NCBI GenBank assembly: GCA_026646885.1
Contig: JAPKHK010000008.1
Span: forward strand, 124,001-188,000
Source of the DNA: Casimicrobiaceae bacterium
GTDB lineage: Bacteria; Pseudomonadota; Gammaproteobacteria; Burkholderiales; Casimicrobiaceae
DNA length: 64,000 bases
Direction of reading: 5' to 3'
Shown piece by piece: positions 1-8,774 of this stretch. A model generated the notes under the pieces. The model was not told the origin of the DNA, did not search any database, and worked only from the letters and a program-made list of their open reading frames with translations. Both the position numbers and the translations under genes were made by a program. Every line of letters begins with the position of its first letter. Position 1 is the stretch's first letter.

Positions 1-337
1 CCCGCCGCAGCAATCACGGCCATGCGCCACCGCGAAGCGTCCCGCATCGGCTGTCCGCATCTGCTTGCACCCTTCGGCCTGTAAATCTAGAAACGACAGT
101 CGGCCGTTTCGGGCGATCAGAAGACTGGCAACCTCGTGAGTATGAAGAAATATTTCTTGGCGCTCATCCTCTGGGTGGTTCGCGTCGCAGCGCATGGTAC
201 GCCCCCGTCTTGGCGAAGCGTTGCAAATCCTCGCGAGGTGTTCCACCTTGCTCCGGTTTGCGCCTTGCCTCAGCGTCGCCGGCAAGCACTCTGCGCTACA
301 TCCAGACTGTCGTCTCTAGGATGAATGTGCCGCACAG
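1..337. other. left-edge region without a confident gene
   Basis: I see no recognisable gene here. One plus-strand frame is open from the window edge to a TAA at 82-84 (27 codons), so it could be the 3' end of a gene that starts outside the window; its last residues are not diagnostic. A 62-codon frame at 136-324 (GTG, with an in-frame ATG at 142) starts with a signal-peptide-like stretch, Met-Lys-Lys followed by about twelve hydrophobic residues. The remainder is Arg- and Ser-rich and lacks any motif I know. It may be a gene remnant or chance. No terminator hairpin was found for the protease gene that ends at 338. Confidence 0.4.
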
Positions 338-2446
338 CTAGTCTGTTGCGTTTTCGCCTACGGTCGGGGCGAGGGGCGCGCACATCGAAATACCCTCTCC
401 CGACCACCCCGATTCAATGGTGCGTGCATATTCGTTCGCCTCAGCAACGTAGCGATGCCCGAACCTTCCACTTGGGTCGTACAGCCGAAAGACCGGAGTG
501 AACCCCCGATCACAGAGACCAAGGGTGGGAAGACCGACACGGAAGACCAGGCCTTCATATTGCCAGCCCTCCGTCCGGCTGATCACCGCACATTCGAACG
601 GGCTCGCGGTAAAGAAGTGCGCCCCCCCATCGCTCATGGTCTCCCCGTAGAGGCGACACACAGGCCACGATGAACTTGGCGCGTAGGCGCCGCTGGGGAA
701 TGCGTTAAAGCCGAACCCGGTCGCTTGCCAACCCGACCCAAAAACCCCCGCAAGGAGCGCCGCTGCCTCTTCCGCGTTCGCCGTGATCAGATAGCGCCCG
801 GACACGCTGTTGTGAAACTCGCGTACTTGCACAGTCTCCAGCGAGGCTTCGACGGGCGTGGGGGACGGCACCGCAACAAGAAATGCAGCGACGTCTAGCA
901 TTCCGCTACCACAAGGTGTATCGCTGGCGCAGCTGCTGCCTTCCGGATGCCTGCGCGCTGTACTCGCGAGAAGCTCAGCGAATTCGGAAGGCCTCAGTTG
1001 CGGGTTGAGGGTTAGGGCTAGTGCAATGGCCCCGGCAACGTGAGGCGCGGCCATGCTTGTTCCCTGGTATTCGCCATAGGTGAAAGCCAGTGCGCTGCGT
1101 GGGCCGTCGCTAATCGTCGAGAGAACGCCCTCAAAGGACCAAAATTCGCCGCCCGGAGCGGAAATCTCCACGAGCGGGCCGAAATTGCTGTAATAAGCCT
1201 TGTCGCCGCGAACATTATGCGCCGCGACGGTGATGACGCCCCCACAGTTGGCCGGTGCATACCCTGCCGTGTCGCGATTGGCATTGCCTGCCGCCACGAC
1301 GACGCTGACACCGCGCAGAAGCGCCGCGTCGATAGCCTGCTGCATCGCGCGCGGGCAGGCGCCCTTGCCGCCCAGGCTCAGATTGATCACCTTCGCAGGG
1401 TAGGGATTGACCGGGGCGCCGGCCACCGGCACTCCGGCCGCCCACAATACGCCATCCATCACGTCGGCGAACTCACCGCCGCAGCGTCCCAACACCCGCA
1501 CCGGCAGGATGCGCGCACCCCAGCTCACCCCGGCGATGCCTTGTCCATTGTTGGCCTGCGCCCCGATGATGCCCGCGACGTGCGTGCCGTGCCAGCTGCT
1601 CGCCTCCCAAATGGGGTCTTCCGAACCGCATTGCGGGCCCTCGATCCAGTCGCCGGAGTCGAAGGCATCATCGTCGCGGCCGTCGTTGTCGAGCGCGATC
1701 TCCGGATCGGAAATCATGTCGTAGCCTGGCAGCGCCTTGTTCACCAAGTCCGGATGCGGCAAGAGCCCGGTGTCGACCACCGCCACCGTCACTGCTCCGC
1801 CAGTCGTGATGTCCCACGCCGCCGGCGCGTTGATGCCACTGACAGCATCGCTGTAGTTCCACTGCAATGCAAAGAGCGGGTCGCTGGGTGCGCGCAGAGG
1901 AAACATGCGCATCATCGGATCGGCGTAGAGCACCGCGGGGTCGGCTTCGATCGCCGCGGCGAGCCGCTGCAAATCGGTGGCCGCGGCTGTTTCCACGATC
2001 AAGCTGTCGGCACCGCCGCGCCGCAAGATCCGTAGCGGTTGACCGCCAGCCTTCTCCCAGCTCGCCAGAAGCACTGCCTCGGCGTCGATCGTCGCGATCT
2101 TGGCTGCATCGGATTTGAGTCGAATCACAAGGCGCCGGCCAAGCACCGGTTGGTCATGCTTGTCGGTCGCCTGCGCGGCAAGTATTGGTTGCACCCAAAG
2201 CACGGCGGGGTCTTTGCGCAAGGCCGATATCGCGGCGCGGACGTCATATTCGGCGAGGCCTGCCGGAAGGCGCGTTTCCAGCGCTCCGGTGCCGGTCACT
2301 TTTTCTACTCTCAGGGCCGGGACAACCGGGGCATCGGGCCGAAGCATCACGCGCAGCCCGACGACTTCGGCGGCGGCAGCCGGTCCCAGCAGGAAAGATC
2401 CGATCAGCAATCCGCTCACCCATGATTTCTTGTTCGTGCCGCTCAT
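338..2446 (-). CDS. secreted subtilisin-like serine protease (S8) with DUF5648-type C-terminus
   Basis: This 702-residue protein is a predicted secreted endopeptidase. Residues 1-26 form a signal peptide (two Lys, a hydrophobic core, then an Ala-rich cleavage site). Residues about 30-190 look like a prodomain and linker. The S8 catalytic domain follows, with Asp225 in VVDTG, His286 in HGTHVAG, Asn388 in AAGN as oxyanion residue and Ser464 in GTSMAAPHVAG. The last 160 residues (from about 542) contain repeated Phe-Xaa-Xaa-Tyr/His-Phe-Tyr-Thr-like units resembling DUF5648, a module often appended to betaproteobacterial exported proteins; its ligand is unknown. The ATG at 2446 is chosen because AAGGAGG lies 7 nt upstream; a longer frame to 2551 lacks such a site and would put about 35 residues before the signal peptide. 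It appears monocistronic. Substrate unknown. Confidence 0.93.
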   Translation of the reverse strand: MSGTNKKSWVSGLLIGSFLLGPAAAAEVVGLRVMLRPDAPVVPALRVEKVTGTGALETRLPAGLAEYDVRAAISALRKDPAVLWVQPILAAQATDKHDQPVLGRRLVIRLKSDAAKIATIDAEAVLLASWEKAGGQPLRILRRGGADSLIVETAAATDLQRLAAAIEADPAVLYADPMMRMFPLRAPSDPLFALQWNYSDAVSGINAPAAWDITTGGAVTVAVVDTGLLPHPDLVNKALPGYDMISDPEIALDNDGRDDDAFDSGDWIEGPQCGSEDPIWEASSWHGTHVAGIIGAQANNGQGIAGVSWGARILPVRVLGRCGGEFADVMDGVLWAAGVPVAGAPVNPYPAKVINLSLGGKGACPRAMQQAIDAALLRGVSVVVAAGNANRDTAGYAPANCGGVITVAAHNVRGDKAYYSNFGPLVEISAPGGEFWSFEGVLSTISDGPRSALAFTYGEYQGTSMAAPHVAGAIALALTLNPQLRPSEFAELLASTARRHPEGSSCASDTPCGSGMLDVAAFLVAVPSPTPVEASLETVQVREFHNSVSGRYLITANAEEAAALLAGVFGSGWQATGFGFNAFPSGAYAPSSSWPVCRLYGETMSDGGAHFFTASPFECAVISRTEGWQYEGLVFRVGLPTLGLCDRGFTPVFRLYDPSGRFGHRYVAEANEYARTIESGWSGEGISMCAPLAPTVGENATD

Positions 2447-2510
2447 CGCCAAGCCTCCTTGTGTGCCGCGAGACCGTCCATGCAAATGGCATGGCGCGGG
2501 AACCGCTTGG

Positions 2511-2516
2511 ATTATA
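2511..2516 (-). promoter_or_regulatory. candidate -10 box for the protease gene
   Basis: On the minus strand this is a perfect TATAAT, about 65 nt upstream of the chosen start codon. The best -35 candidate, TTGTCC, sits 19 nt further upstream, so the match is imperfect. Confidence 0.45.
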
Positions 2517-2530
2517 GCGCCAAGAACCGC

Positions 2531-2548
2531 CCCGAGGACAAGCCTCGG
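2531..2548 (-). terminator. inverted repeat after rfbD, possible weak terminator
   Basis: CCGAGG and CCTCGG flank a 5-nt loop in the gap after the rfbD stop codon. No clear U-tract follows, so Rho-independent termination is uncertain, and the repeat overlaps the likely -35 region of the protease gene. Confidence 0.3.
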
Positions 2549-2572
2549 CAATGCTTTGCGCCCTCCGCTGCT

Positions 2573-3424
2573 TCAGGTTCGAGCCAGACAGGCGCTCAGA
2601 TCGTCTCGCCAGTCGGGCAGCTGCACGCCAAAAGCGGCCTCGAACCGCGCGTTTCCGAGTACACCATACGCGGGCCGGCGCGCCGGCAAGGGATACTCGG
2701 CTGTGCTGATGGGCAGCACCCGCGGCTGCTCGACCTCGCCGATGATGGCCCGAGCGAAGTCATACCAGCTCGCGATCCCCGAGGCGCTCAAATGATACAA
2801 GCCGCGTTGCTCGGCCAGGCGACCTGGGCCCAGCCCAATGAGGTCCCGTGTCGCCAGTGCCAGCCTATGCGCCCAATTCGGCACGCCGTACTGATCAGCA
2901 ACGACGCGCACCTCCTCGCGCTCTTTGGCCAGGCGCTGCATCGTCAGGAGGAAGTTCTTGCCGCGGCGTCCGTACACCCAGCTTGTGCGCAGAATCAACG
3001 CCGCCGCGCCGCTTGCCGCCACGGCCTGCTCTCCGGCGAGCTTGCTTGCGCCATAGACATTGACCGGTGCCGTAGCATCGGTTTCGACATAGGGAGAGTG
3101 CTTTGTGCCATCGAAAACATAGTCGGTGGAATAGTGCACAAGCAGTGCCCCACTGCGCTTGGCTTCTTGGGCAATGACGCCGGGAGCCCGTGCATTGACC
3201 GCAAAGGCGAGATCGCGCTCGCCCTCAGCTTTGTCCACCGCGGTATAGGCGCCGGCATTGAGAATGATTTCGGGGACCCACTCCCGCATGCGCCTCTGTA
3301 TGTCCTCGGGTTTCGACAAGTCGAGGCCTTGCCGGTCAAGCGCCACTACTTCGGGCAAGCCGGCGAGGACCTGCGCAAGCTCCCAGCCTAGCTGTCCCTG
3401 CGCTCCGGTGATCAGGATGCGCAT
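2573..3424 (-). CDS. rfbD: dTDP-4-dehydrorhamnose reductase
   Basis: RmlD/RfbD performs the last step of dTDP-L-rhamnose synthesis, NAD(P)H-dependent reduction of dTDP-4-keto-L-rhamnose in the cytosol. The 283-residue protein starts with the Rossmann motif GAQGQLG (residues 7-13) and carries the SDR YSTDYVFDG segment and the YGASKLAGE motif with the catalytic Tyr and Lys. Length fits the family. The ATG at 3424 was chosen because it begins directly at the Rossmann strand; the frame extends upstream but that part has no homologous look. It is the last gene of the rfbB-rfbA-rfbC-rfbD cluster and starts 7 nt after rfbC ends, so co-transcription is likely. Confidence 0.97.
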   Translation of the reverse strand: MRILITGAQGQLGWELAQVLAGLPEVVALDRQGLDLSKPEDIQRRMREWVPEIILNAGAYTAVDKAEGERDLAFAVNARAPGVIAQEAKRSGALLVHYSTDYVFDGTKHSPYVETDATAPVNVYGASKLAGEQAVAASGAAALILRTSWVYGRRGKNFLLTMQRLAKEREEVRVVADQYGVPNWAHRLALATRDLIGLGPGRLAEQRGLYHLSASGIASWYDFARAIIGEVEQPRVLPISTAEYPLPARRPAYGVLGNARFEAAFGVQLPDWRDDLSACLART

Positions 3425-3431
3425 CGATGCC

Positions 3432-3974
3432 TCAGGCGTAGTGTTCCGCGCGCGACAGCGGTAGCCCCGCCGCGTCTTTTCCCGAAAGGATCGGCGGTGC
3501 ATCTGTGGGCCAGGCGATGCCCAGTTCGGGATCGTTCCAGAGCAGGGTGCGCTCGTGCTCTTTCGCCCAATAGTCGGTGGTTTTATAGAGAAACTCGGCA
3601 ACCTCGGAAAGCACCAAAAAGCCATGCGCGAAGCCCGGCGGCACCCACAGCATGCGTTTGTTCTCGGCCGAAAGATTCAGCCCCGCCCAGCGCCCGAAAT
3701 TCGGAGAACTGCGGCGCAAGTCCACGGCCACGTCGAAAACCTCGCCGGCCACCACTCGGACCAGCTTCCCTTGCGGCTGCTGAATCTGATAATGCAGACC
3801 GCGGAGCACATGGCGCACAGAACGCGAGTGATTGTCTTGCACGAACTCTTGCTCAATCCCGAGATTTTGGAGCGTGCGACGATTGTAGCTCTCGAAGAAG
3901 TAGCCTCGCTCATCGCCAAAGACCCGCGGCTCGATGACGAGAACCTCGGGCAGAGCAGTGGGCGTGGCGTTCAC
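3432..3974 (-). CDS. rfbC: dTDP-4-dehydrorhamnose 3,5-epimerase
   Basis: RmlC/RfbC epimerises dTDP-4-keto-6-deoxyglucose at C3 and C5, the third step to dTDP-L-rhamnose. The 180-residue protein has the cupin signature of the family: [13 protein letters not shown] near the start, a VLRGLHYQ segment carrying the catalytic His region, and [15 protein letters not shown] start it at the GTG at 3974 because it overlaps the rfbA stop as GTGA and gives the usual family length; the same frame extends to 4103 but the extra 43 residues are rfbA-overlapping and unlike the family. Confidence 0.96.
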   Translation of the reverse strand: MNATPTALPEVLVIEPRVFGDERGYFFESYNRRTLQNLGIEQEFVQDNHSRSVRHVLRGLHYQIQQPQGKLVRVVAGEVFDVAVDLRRSSPNFGRWAGLNLSAENKRMLWVPPGFAHGFLVLSEVAEFLYKTTDYWAKEHERTLLWNDPELGIAWPTDAPPILSGKDAAGLPLSRAEHYA

Positions 3975-4858
3975 CGATAGACCCTTTCCTGCAAAAGACT
4001 CAACAAGTACTTGCCGTAGCCGTTCTTGGCCAGCGCCTCGCCAAGTCGCTCGAGTTGCGCGGCGCCAATATATCCTTGGCGGTAGGCAATTTCCTCGGGG
4101 CAAGCGATCTTCAGGCCCTGCCGGAGTTCAATGGTCTCGATGAAATGCGACGCCTCGAGAAGTGACTCGTGCGTGCCAGTGTCGAGCCATGCCATGCCGC
4201 GGCCCATGACCTCTACAGCTAGATCTCCCCAGGCAAGGTACTCACGGTTGACATCGGTAATTTCGAGTTCGCCGCGAGATGAAGGCTTCAGGTCGCGCGC
4301 GACGTCAAGCACGCGATTGTCATAGAAATAGAGACCCGTAACCGCATAGCGCGACTTGGGCTGCTTGGGCTTCTCTTCCAAGCTAATCACTTTGCCCTGA
4401 GCGTCGAACTCGGCGACGCCATAGCGCTCAGGGTCGGCTACCGGATACGCGAAGACCGTGGCGCCATGGTGGCAGGCATCCGCCCTCACCAGTTGGGTGT
4501 GGAAGTCGTTGCCGTAAAAGATGTTGTCTCCGAGCACCAACGCGGCAAGATCGGCGCCCACGAAATCCCGGCCGATGATGAAGGCCTGGGCCAAGCCATC
4601 TGGCGAAGGCTGGACTGCATACCGCAAATTGAGCCCCCACTGGCTGCCATCACCCAGCAACTGCTCGAAACGCGGCGTGTCTTGCGGCGTCGAAATCAGC
4701 AGAATGTCGCGGATTCCCGCCAGCATCAGCGTCGAGAGCGGGTAGTAGATCATGGGTTTGTCGTATATGGGCAGCAATTGCTTGGAGACGACTTGCGTCA
4801 CCGGATACAAGCGCGTGCCCGATCCGCCTGCTAGGATGATGCCCTTGCGTTTGCTCAT
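3971..4858 (-). CDS. rfbA: glucose-1-phosphate thymidylyltransferase
   Basis: RmlA/RfbA joins dTTP and glucose-1-phosphate to form dTDP-glucose, the first committed step of dTDP-rhamnose synthesis. The 295-residue protein opens with the nucleotidyltransferase signature [13 protein letters not shown] (residues 9-21) and keeps [17 protein letters not shown] and VLGDNIFYG. The start at 4858 overlaps the rfbB stop codon by ATGA, and the end overlaps rfbC by GTGA, so translation of the three genes is probably coupled. Regulation by dTDP-rhamnose at an allosteric site is known for the family but cannot be read here. Confidence 0.97.
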   Translation of the reverse strand: MSKRKGIILAGGSGTRLYPVTQVVSKQLLPIYDKPMIYYPLSTLMLAGIRDILLISTPQDTPRFEQLLGDGSQWGLNLRYAVQPSPDGLAQAFIIGRDFVGADLAALVLGDNIFYGNDFHTQLVRADACHHGATVFAYPVADPERYGVAEFDAQGKVISLEEKPKQPKSRYAVTGLYFYDNRVLDVARDLKPSSRGELEITDVNREYLAWGDLAVEVMGRGMAWLDTGTHESLLEASHFIETIELRQGLKIACPEEIAYRQGYIGAAQLERLGEALAKNGYGKYLLSLLQERVYR

Positions 4859-5919
4859 GCCACCGCCCCTTTGCTGGCGTAATTGAGATCCACCCATTGT
4901 TGGTAAGTGCCGTTGGTAACGCCTCGAATCCACTCTTCGTGGTCAAGATACCAGCGCAGGGTGCGCTCCAAGCCGCTATCGAAGGTCTCCCGCGGCTGCC
5001 ACCCCAGCTCAGCTTCGATCTTGCGTGAGTCGATGGCATAGCGCCGATCGTGGCCAGGTCGATCCTTGACGAAGCTGATTTGCTGGGCATAGTCCCTACC
5101 CGGGCGGAGCCTGGTGAGGACGGCGCAGAGCGTGCGCACCACTTCAAGGTTGGTCTTTTCGCTCTTGCCGCCGATGTTGTAGGTCTCGCCCACTCGGCCG
5201 CGCTCAAGCACCGCGCGAATCGCGCTGCAATGGTCGCCGACATAGAGCCAATCGCGAACGTTCTGGCCGTCTCCGTAGATCGGCAGGGGCTTGCCCATCA
5301 GAGCATGATGAAACATCAGCGGAATGAGCTTTTCGGGAAACTGGCGAGGTCCGTAATTGTTCGAGCAATTGGTGGTCAGCGTGGGCAATCCATAGGTATG
5401 GTGGTAGGCCCGCACCAAGTGGTCCGATGCGGCCTTCGATGCAGAGTAGGGGCTATTGGGCGCGTAGGCCGTGGTCTCCGAAAAAGCGGCATCCGCGGGA
5501 CCCAGCGATCCGTAAACCTCGTCGGTGGAGACGTGCAAAAAGCGGAAGCTGCCCTTCTGAGCATCAACCAACGCTCCCCAATATGCGCGCACTTCCTCGA
5601 GCAAGTGGAAGGTGCCAAGCACGTTGGTCTGGATAAACTCTCCCGGTCCATGAATCGACCGGTCGACATGGCTCTCAGCGGCAAAATTCACCACCGCACG
5701 CGGCCGATGATCAGTGAGTAGGCTGCGCACGAGTTCGCGATCGCCGATGTCTCCCCGCACGAAGCGGTGCCGCGAATCGCCGGCGACTTCGGCGAGATTG
5801 CCAAGATTTCCAGCGTAGGTGAGCTTGTCAAGATTGAGCACTGGCTCGCCTCCTGCGGCGAGCCAATCGAGCACGAAGTTGGCGCCGATGAAACCTGCGC
5901 CTCCGGTGACCAGTATCAT
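4855..5919 (-). CDS. rfbB: dTDP-glucose 4,6-dehydratase
   Basis: RmlB/RfbB is an NAD-dependent short-chain dehydrogenase that converts dTDP-glucose to dTDP-4-keto-6-deoxyglucose. The 354-residue protein begins with [12 protein letters not shown] and carries [13 protein letters not shown], a STDEVYG segment holding the Thr-Asp-Glu catalytic residues, and YSASKAASD with catalytic Tyr and Lys. I prefer the ATG at 5919; a TTG four codons upstream (5931) is also possible. A GGA element lies about 8 nt before the ATG. It leads the rfbBACD group and follows the epimerase gene by 30 bp. Confidence 0.97.
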   Translation of the reverse strand: MILVTGGAGFIGANFVLDWLAAGGEPVLNLDKLTYAGNLGNLAEVAGDSRHRFVRGDIGDRELVRSLLTDHRPRAVVNFAAESHVDRSIHGPGEFIQTNVLGTFHLLEEVRAYWGALVDAQKGSFRFLHVSTDEVYGSLGPADAAFSETTAYAPNSPYSASKAASDHLVRAYHHTYGLPTLTTNCSNNYGPRQFPEKLIPLMFHHALMGKPLPIYGDGQNVRDWLYVGDHCSAIRAVLERGRVGETYNIGGKSEKTNLEVVRTLCAVLTRLRPGRDYAQQISFVKDRPGHDRRYAIDSRKIEAELGWQPRETFDSGLERTLRWYLDHEEWIRGVTNGTYQQWVDLNYASKGAVA

Positions 5920-5943
5920 TGGAGTTTCCAAAAAGTGGCGCGC

Positions 5944-5952
5944 ATTCTATCA
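5944..5952 (-). promoter_or_regulatory. candidate extended -10 promoter for rfbBACD
   Basis: The minus strand reads TG-A-TAGAAT across the stop codon of the upstream epimerase gene, 25 nt before the rfbB start codon. It matches an extended -10 element; no good -35 is visible. It could give the rhamnose genes a promoter independent of the upstream genes. Confidence 0.35.
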
Positions 5953-6948
5953 CGTGCTGGCAGGCAGTCCGCCGCCATAATACTCGCGGTACCAGGCAAC
6001 GAACTGTGCCAGGCCGGCGGCGAGGCTAGTATGCGGCGCGAATCCGACCGCGCGGTTGAGCCGCTCGATGTTCGCGAAGGTGGCGGGTACGTCTCCGGGC
6101 TGCATCGGTTCGTATTTGCAGATTGCTTTCACACCCAGGGCGCGCTCGAGTTCGGCAATGAAGTCCTTGACCTTCACCGCGCAGTGGTTGCCGATATTGT
6201 AAATCGCACAAGGGGCGGGGCTGTCCGCTTGTCCTTTGGGAAGAACCGGCAGGACGCGGACCACACCTTCGACGATGTCATCGATGTACGTAAAATCGCG
6301 TTCGAGCTCACCGTTGCTGAATACCCGTATCGGCTCCCCGGAGAGGATGGCTTTGGTAAACAGCATGGGCGCCATGTCTGGTCGCCCCCAAGGTCCATAG
6401 ACGGTGAAGAACCGCAGTCCCGTCGTCGGCAGCGCAAAGAGGTGGCTGTAACTGTGGGCCATGAGTTCGTTGGCTTTCTTGGTCGCCGCGTAGAAGCTTA
6501 CCGGTTGATCCGTCAGATCGCTCTCGGAAAAAGGCAGGCGGGCATTGGCACCGTAGACGCTTGAGCTGCTGGCATAGACCAGGTGCTTCACGCGCTGCTC
6601 TCTGCAGCCCTCGAGCACGTTCAGGAAGCCGACGAGATTGGCCCTGGCGTAGGCCTGCGGGTTGACCAAAGAGTAGCGCACACCGGCCTGCGCGGCGAGA
6701 TGGATCACATCCTCGATTCCTCCGCGCGCAAACACCCGCTTGCTGGCGTCGGCGTCGGCGAGATCGACGCGCTCGAAGCGAAACGCGGCAAAATCCTGGA
6801 GTTGCGCCAGGCGACTTTCTTTCAGGCGGACATCGTAGTAAGGGTCGAGATTGTCCACACCGACAACGGCGCGGCCGTTTTCAAGCAAGCGCCGCGCCAC
6901 GTGCATGCCGATGAAGCCGGCGACCCCGGTGACCAAAACCGCGCTCAC
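5950..6948 (-). CDS. NAD-dependent sugar-nucleotide epimerase (UDP-glucuronate 4-epimerase-like)
   Basis: This 332-residue extended SDR enzyme probably epimerises a UDP-sugar at C4 for polysaccharide synthesis. It starts with VTGVAGFIGMHVARRLL, has VDNLDPYYD after the second strand (a feature of the UDP-glucuronate 4-epimerase group), YASSSSVYG, and the catalytic YAATKKANE. The GTG start at 6948 overlaps the stop of the glycosyltransferase gene as GTGA. It stands between a WaaE-like gene and rfbB, so a role in O-antigen, core or capsule sugars is likely. The exact substrate (glucuronate, galactose or N-acetylated forms) cannot be fixed from motifs. Confidence 0.88.
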   Translation of the reverse strand: MSAVLVTGVAGFIGMHVARRLLENGRAVVGVDNLDPYYDVRLKESRLAQLQDFAAFRFERVDLADADASKRVFARGGIEDVIHLAAQAGVRYSLVNPQAYARANLVGFLNVLEGCREQRVKHLVYASSSSVYGANARLPFSESDLTDQPVSFYAATKKANELMAHSYSHLFALPTTGLRFFTVYGPWGRPDMAPMLFTKAILSGEPIRVFSNGELERDFTYIDDIVEGVVRVLPVLPKGQADSPAPCAIYNIGNHCAVKVKDFIAELERALGVKAICKYEPMQPGDVPATFANIERLNRAVGFAPHTSLAAGLAQFVAWYREYYGGGLPAST

Positions 6949-7724
6949 GAGCGACCCCTCGCTTGCCGATGTCGGGCGCAGAGTTTGGCGTATTTCAGAA
7001 AGCTACCGAAACTCGCGATGGCGATGTGAACCAGGCCTGGCACTCCATCGAGAAAGCCTCGGCGCAGTACGTAGAGTTTGATGAAGCGCGTGACTGGGCT
7101 GAGCACCAATTTGGCGGTGCTGACCTCTCGCCCGAGTTCGAAGAGGGCCTCGGCCTGAAGGCTAGTGTAGCGGTTCTGCTTGTCGAGATAGCTTTCCAGC
7201 GACTCGGCCGATTCGTGCAGAAGGTCGCCGCTCAAAGAGCCAATGGAACCGTGGCAAATCACTCGCTCGTGCACCGTGTCCTCGCTCCACTGTGCGCGCC
7301 GACGGTCGAAAAGGCGCAGGCTCCTATCCGGATAGCCTTCGCCGTGCCGAAGCCAGCGCCCCATGAATCGGTTGCAGCGTGCCATGCGGTAGGCCGCGTG
7401 TTTGGGCGCGGCGAGAACGCCCTCGATCGCCTTCGCCAGCTCCGGGCTGAGCCGCTCGTCGGCATCGAGGCACAGAACCCAATCGTTGCGGGCAGCGGCG
7501 ACCGCGGCGTTCTTCTGTGCGCCGAAACCCACCCAGGCATGATGCAAGAAGCGTGCGCCAAAACGCTGGGCGATTTCTGCGGTATGATCGCTGCTCCCCG
7601 AATCGAGAATCACGATTTCGTCGGCGCCAGCCACGCTCGCCAGGCAAGCCTCCAGCTGAGAGCCCGCGTTGAGCGTGATCAGCACCAGGGAAAACCGTTG
7701 CCGCTCAGGAGAATCGGCAGCCAT
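6945..7724 (-). CDS. family 2 glycosyltransferase, WaaE/KdtX-like (LPS core)
   Basis: The 259-residue protein is a GT2 transferase of the WaaE type, which in enterobacteria adds glucose to heptose of the LPS inner core. It has the N-terminal nucleotide-binding strand LVLITLNAGSQLEACL, ILDSGSSDHT, the metal-binding CLDADER (DxD-like), and the family's RLFDRRRAQWSEDTVHERV region. I choose the ATG at 7724; an in-frame ATG at 7751 would overlap the start of divergent waaC. The two genes are only 21 bp apart and no clear promoter is visible between them, so their promoters may lie inside each other's coding sequence. Confidence 0.85.
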   Translation of the reverse strand: MAADSPERQRFSLVLITLNAGSQLEACLASVAGADEIVILDSGSSDHTAEIAQRFGARFLHHAWVGFGAQKNAAVAAARNDWVLCLDADERLSPELAKAIEGVLAAPKHAAYRMARCNRFMGRWLRHGEGYPDRSLRLFDRRRAQWSEDTVHERVICHGSIGSLSGDLLHESAESLESYLDKQNRYTSLQAEALFELGREVSTAKLVLSPVTRFIKLYVLRRGFLDGVPGLVHIAIASFGSFLKYAKLCARHRQARGRS

Positions 7725-7745
7725 GCAGGGCCGGCTTGAACAAAA

Positions 7746-8741
7746 GTGCATAGTTTAACACGACCCCTCAACCGCTTCGCCGCGCCTCGGCGCGTCCTCA
7801 TCGTCAAGACCTCTTCGCTCGGCGATATCGTGCACGCGCTGCCTGCAGTGACCGATCTTGCTCGGGCGCGCCCGGAGTTCACACTCGATTGGCTTGTGGA
7901 AGAGCCTTTCCGCGATCTTCCCCGCTTGCATCCGGCGATCGGCGCCATCTTGCCCTGCGCGGTGCGTCGCTGGCGCCGCAATCTGCTGGCGCCAAGCACC
8001 CGCCGCGAGATCGGCGCCTTGAAGCGCACCGTGCGCGCAGCTGGCTACGCCGCCGTACTCGATCTGCAGGGTCTGCTCAAGAGCGCCTGGCTCGCCTCGC
8101 TCGCCAAAGTGCCGGTTCACGGTTATGACCGCCCCAGCGTGCGCGAGCCGTTGGCCGGCCTCGCCTACTCCCACCGACATGCCGTGCCCCGACACCTGCA
8201 CGCCGTGGAGCGCAACCGCCGTTTGACCGCCGCCGCCTTCGGTTACACACTGAGCGGCCCTCCGGATTATGGCTTGAGCGTTTCCCCGAGGCCGGCCAGC
8301 GCGCCCTACCTCGTCTGCTTGCACGCTACGAGCCGTGCAGACAAACTGTGGCCCGTGCAGTCCTGGCGAGGGCTCATCAAAGAGCTGCACCGGTGTGGCC
8401 TGCATTCCCTCTTGCCCTGGGGTACCCCAGCGGAGCGCCGTCGCGCCGAGTTGATCGCCGACACCATTCCTGGGGCTGAAGTACTTCCGGCTTCGGGTTT
8501 AGGTGATTTGGCCGAAGTACTTGCGGGCGCCACCGCGACCATCGGCGTCGATACCGGGCTTGTGCATCTGGCCGCGGCGGTGGACTGTCCAGTGATCGCC
8601 CTTTACCTCGCTAGTGATCCCGGGCTCACCGGAGCCCACGCGGGCCGAGCTCCCGCCATCAACCTAGGCGGCATGGGCCAAGTGCCCAGCGTCGGGGATG
8701 TGCTGGCGGCACTGCATGGACTGCGCGGCATGCCCGTCTGA
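7746..8741 (+). CDS. waaC: lipopolysaccharide heptosyltransferase I
   Basis: WaaC adds the first L-glycero-D-manno-heptose to Kdo2-lipid A at the inner membrane (GT9 family). The 331-residue protein contains VLIVKTSSLGDIVHALPAV near the N-terminus, the classical GT9 start, and GVDTGLVHLAAAVDCPVIAL near the C-terminus, the ADP-heptose-binding signature. No ATG precedes the conserved block; the GTG at 7746 adds a 15-residue basic leader and is the likely start, though a weak one. It lies 33 bp before waaA and probably forms a two-gene unit with it. Confidence 0.93.
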   Translation: MHSLTRPLNRFAAPRRVLIVKTSSLGDIVHALPAVTDLARARPEFTLDWLVEEPFRDLPRLHPAIGAILPCAVRRWRRNLLAPSTRREIGALKRTVRAAGYAAVLDLQGLLKSAWLASLAKVPVHGYDRPSVREPLAGLAYSHRHAVPRHLHAVERNRRLTAAAFGYTLSGPPDYGLSVSPRPASAPYLVCLHATSRADKLWPVQSWRGLIKELHRCGLHSLLPWGTPAERRRAELIADTIPGAEVLPASGLGDLAEVLAGATATIGVDTGLVHLAAAVDCPVIALYLASDPGLTGAHAGRAPAINLGGMGQVPSVGDVLAALHGLRGMPV

Positions 8742-8774
8742 CCAGTTGCCATGCCGCATTGATAGAAGGACATC

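Noticed and set aside
1040-2035. Plus-strand open frame of 331 codons across the protease gene
   Set aside because: It is antisense to the S8 catalytic domain, Arg/His-rich, and has no family resemblance; a GC-rich shadow frame.
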